Assembly: GCF_001641335.1 (NCBI RefSeq)
Contig: NZ_LVEM01000003.1
Coordinates: 384,686-448,685, forward strand
Reading direction: 5' to 3'
Length of the DNA: 64,000 bases
Origin: Bradyrhizobium stylosanthis
GTDB taxonomy: Bacteria > Pseudomonadota > Alphaproteobacteria > Rhizobiales > Xanthobacteraceae
Shown: positions 61,152 through 64,000 of the stretch, in pieces
Layout: each line of letters opens with the position of its first letter
How positions within the stretch are numbered: the stretch's first letter is position 1
The notes under the pieces: generated by a model
The model's database searches: none
Seen by the model: the letters and a program-made list of their open reading frames with translations, nothing else
Told to the model about the DNA's origin: nothing
Program-made: the position numbers and the translations under genes

Positions 61152-62621
61152 GTGACGGACGGGGCAGTTTTTCATATTGCTGGCGAATCAGCGATTGCCT
61201 CACGCCGAGTATCTCTTGGACAACTCCCTGTGCTTTCGAGACTGATATCGTTGCTGAGCCGCATTCCTGCGGTGAAATGGGCGTTTTCCCGGCTTCGGCC
61301 CGTGCCGCACGGCGGCAGTGTCGCTGCTGTGCCGATCGCGGCAGACGATCCGCCCGCCATCGTCGCAGAGACCGCATCTTCCGATGTCAGCGTCGAGGCC
61401 GAGCCGCCAGCGAGCGAGGAAGCGGTCGCAGCGAACGACGCCGCGATTCCCGCCGTCGCAGAGGTCCTGTCGGCAGCGCCAGTCGAAGTCTGCGTCGCGG
61501 ACGAAGCGCCCGCCGCCGCAGAGACCGCATCTTCCGACGTCAGCGTCGAGGCCGAGCCGCCGGCGAGCGAGGCGGTCGCCGCGAACGATGCCGCGATCCC
61601 CGCCGTCGCAGAGGTCCTGTCGGCAGCGCCAATTGAACTCTGCGTCGCTGACGAAGCGCCCGCGGAGACGGCGACAGAGGTCGAGCCGGTTGTCGTAGAG
61701 GAAGCTGCAGTCTCGCCCATCGATATCGTGGCCGAGCCAACGGTCATCCCCGAACTCATCATCGACAACGATGCGGAAGTTTCGGCCGAGGTCGAGGCCA
61801 GCAACACCGAGCAGGCCACGGTCGCATCGATCGACGTCGAAAGCGAACCCGTCGACATCGCGCCCGTCATCATCTCCAGCGATCCGATTGCCGGGTTCCC
61901 GAGTGAGGCCGAACCTGTCGTTGCTGAAGAGACAACCGTCTCGTCCGCCGATGTCGCGATCACGCCGGTTGACGTCATCGATCTGACCGGCGGCGATGCT
62001 CACTCTCCCGGCATCCCCGAGGATGCGGAGCCGGTCGCCATCGAGGAGGCCTGCGTCGCGCTGGCCGCCAATGACGTCTCGGACGAGGATGTCGCCGCCG
62101 GCGATATCGACAAGGCGCCGTCTGCCAGCGCCACCATCGAGATCGAGCCGGCTCCCGCAAACGAACCTGAGCCGGTCGTTGAGGCGGTCGTCGCTGAGAC
62201 CTCGCCCACCATCGTCACGGAGATCGCGCCAGAACCGGTCACTGCATCTCCTGCACCGGCGGTCCGCAGTGCACCGAAGGTCCGTGCCAGACCTGCGGAG
62301 CCGGCCGATCGCGCCGCACTGATCCGGCAGCGCTGGGCCGAGACCGGAATCAGGATGTGGAACCCGCGGCTTCACGGCACCGGCGATGCGACGCTGAACA
62401 TCCAGGGCAGCATCGGGCTGCTGCCGCCGGCGGACGGCGAAACCATGCCGCGCTACGACAAGCTGGAATTCAGGATGCTCGGCGGCCAGATCGTCTGCGA
62501 GGGCGTCATCGTCGAGGCCCCCGCGCAGGCAGCCCATCGCAGCTTCACCCGGCTTGCCGAGCCGCGTGCTCCGGACCGGGCCCGTGAACCCACGCGGGAA
62601 CGCCAGGCCGCCCTCGCCTGA
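61152..62621 (+). CDS. Acidic low-complexity protein with a conserved C-terminal domain
   Basis: This 489-residue protein has a basic/hydrophobic start, then about 320 residues rich in Ala, Val, Glu, Pro and Asp. A tandem duplication is present (see repeat). It ends in a conserved-looking domain from about residue 395: WNPRLHGTGDATLNIQGSIGLLPPADG and KLEFRMLGGQIVCEGVIVEAPA. The start is uncertain (GTG 61152, poor ribosome site). The acidic part may act as a flexible linker. No family is known to me. Confidence 0.6.
   Translation: MTDGAVFHIAGESAIASRRVSLGQLPVLSRLISLLSRIPAVKWAFSRLRPVPHGGSVAAVPIAADDPPAIVAETASSDVSVEAEPPASEEAVAANDAAIPAVAEVLSAAPVEVCVADEAPAAAETASSDVSVEAEPPASEAVAANDAAIPAVAEVLSAAPIELCVADEAPAETATEVEPVVVEEAAVSPIDIVAEPTVIPELIIDNDAEVSAEVEASNTEQATVASIDVESEPVDIAPVIISSDPIAGFPSEAEPVVAEETTVSSADVAITPVDVIDLTGGDAHSPGIPEDAEPVAIEEACVALAANDVSDEDVAAGDIDKAPSASATIEIEPAPANEPEPVVEAVVAETSPTIVTEIAPEPVTASPAPAVRSAPKVRARPAEPADRAALIRQRWAETGIRMWNPRLHGTGDATLNIQGSIGLLPPADGETMPRYDKLEFRMLGGQIVCEGVIVEAPAQAAHRSFTRLAEPRAPDRAREPTRERQAALA
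61365..61661 (+). repeat. Tandem duplication inside the acidic protein gene
   Basis: Two copies of about 147 and 144 bases (61365-61511 and 61518-61661) encode near-identical units with AETASSDVSVEAEPPASE and AANDAAIPAVAEVLSAAP. The copies differ by one codon and scattered changes. The duplication appears fairly recent. Confidence 0.85.
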
Positions 62622-62681
62622 TCCTTTTCCCTGCGAACGCTCTCCATGTGCTAGAGTAGCGCTCTGGACATGGGAGATCGC

Positions 62682-62966
62682 ATGCCCGCGACATCCTTCC
62701 GACTGATCGTCATCGCCGCCCTCTGCATCCCGCAAGGCGCTTTTGCAGCTTCCGGCAAGCGGCCGCACCACGCGCATGCGACGGCGCCCGCCACCGTTTC
62801 CGCCGCCCCCTCCAGGGCCGACCGGCTGTCATCCTCGCGCGGCGAGAGCATCCTCGACACGCCCGGCCAGACCACCGTGCTGACGCGACAGGTCCTCGAC
62901 GACATGAACGCACGGAGCCTGAGGGACGCCATGCGCTCGACGGCGGGCGTGACGATCGGGCGATAG
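62682..62966 (+). pseudogene. Truncated TonB-dependent receptor (signal peptide and start of the plug only)
   Basis: The 94 residues comprise a signal peptide (LIVIAALCIPQGAFA), a His/Ala linker, and then GESILDTPGQTTVLTRQVLDDM and LRDAMRSTAGVTIGR. That is the plug start of FhuA/FiuA-like siderophore receptors. A stop codon follows at once, and the next 34 kb-type barrel sequence is absent; an esterase gene converges instead. It is most likely the remnant of a deleted receptor. Gggag precedes the ATG. Confidence 0.7.
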
Positions 62967-62979
62967 GCGCGCCCCCCGT

Positions 62980-64000
62980 TCAGGGGATCGGATAGCCCTT
63001 CCACACCCACTCCAGCGCCGACGGCAGCGTTTGCGCGATCGTCGGACGATCGACGTGCTTGGCGTTGCGCACGAACAGGAACTGGTAGTGGTAGCCCTTC
63101 TCCGCCAACACCTTCGCCATCAGGGCGTTCGATAGCGTCCAATCGTGCATGCCGTCGGGAATGGTGGGGTTCGGATAGAACAGGTCCTGGTCGCCCCCGA
63201 AGTACCAGAAGCGGATCGGCTTCGTCGGTGCGGCCACGATCAGCGGCACGCCGGGCGGATCGGAAGGCGTCAGCACGCCGGCTTTCCAGATGAGATTGGG
63301 ACCGGCCGGCCCCGCCCATGCACTGTGATACTCCCAGGCGCCGCCGCGCAGCGACGGATCGTGCGGCCATTGCTGGTTGACCATGGTCGGCGAGAACGCC
63401 AGCACGCGGTGATAGAGATCGGGATAGAACCACGCCATGGTGAAGGCGGCAGCGCCGCTCGAGCTCAGCCCCATGGTGGCGCGGCCGTCGGGGTTTCTGG
63501 TCAGCTTGACGTCGGCGTTCTTCTCGACCAGCGGCAGCACCTCGCGTTCGACGAATTGTGCGTAGACGCCTGACACCGCGTCATACTCGCGGCCGCGCTG
63601 GCTGCCCTGCGCGTCCTGGCCGCCATTGCCGATCTGGATCGCGATCATCGGCGGGACCCGGCGCTGCGCGATCAGATTGTCGAGCGTGGTGGCGAGATCC
63701 TTGTAGGCGTTGGAGCCACCGTCGCCGACCACGATGAACGGCGCCTCGCTGCCGCGTACATACTGCGCGGGCACGTAGACATCGATCGTGCGCGACCAGA
63801 TTCCGGGATGGCTGGTGGTGACGATCATGTGCGACTTGTCGTCCGGCGCCGTCACGGTCGTCATGATCGAGGAATTGGTGCAGCCGGCGACGTCGTCGCG
63901 GATCAGGCCGGGATTGTAGATCGTGCTCTCCTTCGAGGTGAGCGTGAAGGATTTCGTCGTTCCGCGCGGCACGCCCTCCTTCGCGATGGTCTCCGGCGCG
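62980..64000 (-). CDS. Enterochelin-esterase-like alpha/beta hydrolase (partial, runs off the right edge)
   Basis: About 340 residues of the C-terminal part are present. The frame stays open to the window edge, so the real start lies outside. The nucleophile Ser is in ATMGLSSSGAAAFTMAW, and the Asp/His charge relay likely lies in WYFGGDQDLFYP and NAKHVDRPTIAQTLP. The Fes/IroE-type esterase fold is suggested by MIVTTSHPGIWSRTIDVYVP and FIVVGDGGSNAYKDL. It follows a truncated TonB receptor, so it may belong to a decayed siderophore locus. Confidence 0.85.
   Translation of the reverse strand, partial: APETIAKEGVPRGTTKSFTLTSKESTIYNPGLIRDDVAGCTNSSIMTTVTAPDDKSHMIVTTSHPGIWSRTIDVYVPAQYVRGSEAPFIVVGDGGSNAYKDLATTLDNLIAQRRVPPMIAIQIGNGGQDAQGSQRGREYDAVSGVYAQFVEREVLPLVEKNADVKLTRNPDGRATMGLSSSGAAAFTMAWFYPDLYHRVLAFSPTMVNQQWPHDPSLRGGAWEYHSAWAGPAGPNLIWKAGVLTPSDPPGVPLIVAAPTKPIRFWYFGGDQDLFYPNPTIPDGMHDWTLSNALMAKVLAEKGYHYQFLFVRNAKHVDRPTIAQTLPSALEWVWKGYPIP

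Noticed and set aside
61365..61661. Possible CRISPR-like repeat
   Set aside because: There are only two long copies inside an open frame, with no spacers and no cas genes.

Overview
The window looks like chromosomal DNA of a Bradyrhizobium-type alphaproteobacterium. The evidence is the high GC content, the many ATGA-overlapping genes, the small lineage-typical exported proteins (DUF3551, DUF1344), and several families of imperfect palindromic repeats between genes. The genus is an inference from gene content, not a computed placement.

Layout. 1-4346: a small aromatic-degradation operon (VOC extradiol dioxygenase, flavin monooxygenase, FAH hydrolase) divergent from a GntR/FCD regulator. 4377-6934: small hypothetical genes, including a GrlR-like protein and a His/Gly-rich exported protein. 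7078-12827: a TonB receptor, a MoxY-like histidine kinase, a divergent NarL-type response regulator, and S-formylglutathione hydrolase. 13000-26581: PQQ/quinoprotein accessory genes. These comprise a LutAEF/PedABC-like ABC operon with a beta-propeller and an exported two-Cys protein, the CxxxCW protein, a XoxJ-like binding protein, a zinc metallohydrolase, a SoxYZ-like carrier, a second complete ABC importer and a pentapeptide-repeat protein. 26794-31030: a heavy-metal-type RND efflux pair. 31217-35151: an unlinked pqqA, a clear lanmodulin homologue (four EF hands 12-13 residues apart), and a dehydrogenase / cytochrome c / binding-protein operon. 35375-39638: transporters, small proteins and an AraC regulator. 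40154-44330: xoxF, xoxG, glutathione-dependent formaldehyde dehydrogenase and gfa. 44967-50789: an IorAB-like molybdenum hydroxylase and a Rieske protein paired with a third quinoprotein dehydrogenase. 51033-64000: truncated haemoglobin, 3-hydroxybutyryl-CoA dehydrogenase, a GlcD-like flavoprotein, hisC, pstS, an arsenic operon (arsR, a deleted arsI, arsC, aqpS), convergent tupB/tupA, hypotheticals and a partial esterase.

How it works together. The central 40-45 kb reads as a lanthanide-dependent alcohol-oxidation island. Candidate metal uptake (TonB receptor and ABC), a periplasmic lanthanide-binding protein (lanmodulin) and a possible exporter (RND) surround three quinoprotein dehydrogenases. 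All three have the extra D-x-D aspartate associated with lanthanide use. Electrons would leave through two c-type cytochromes and possibly a Rieske protein. Formaldehyde would go through the glutathione route (Gfa, formaldehyde dehydrogenase, S-formylglutathione hydrolase). The least-described parts are the Rieske/dehydrogenase pair that lacks the vicinal cysteines, the second ABC importer, the RND pump, and several exported proteins of unknown role. No tRNA, rRNA, CRISPR array or intact insertion sequence was seen.
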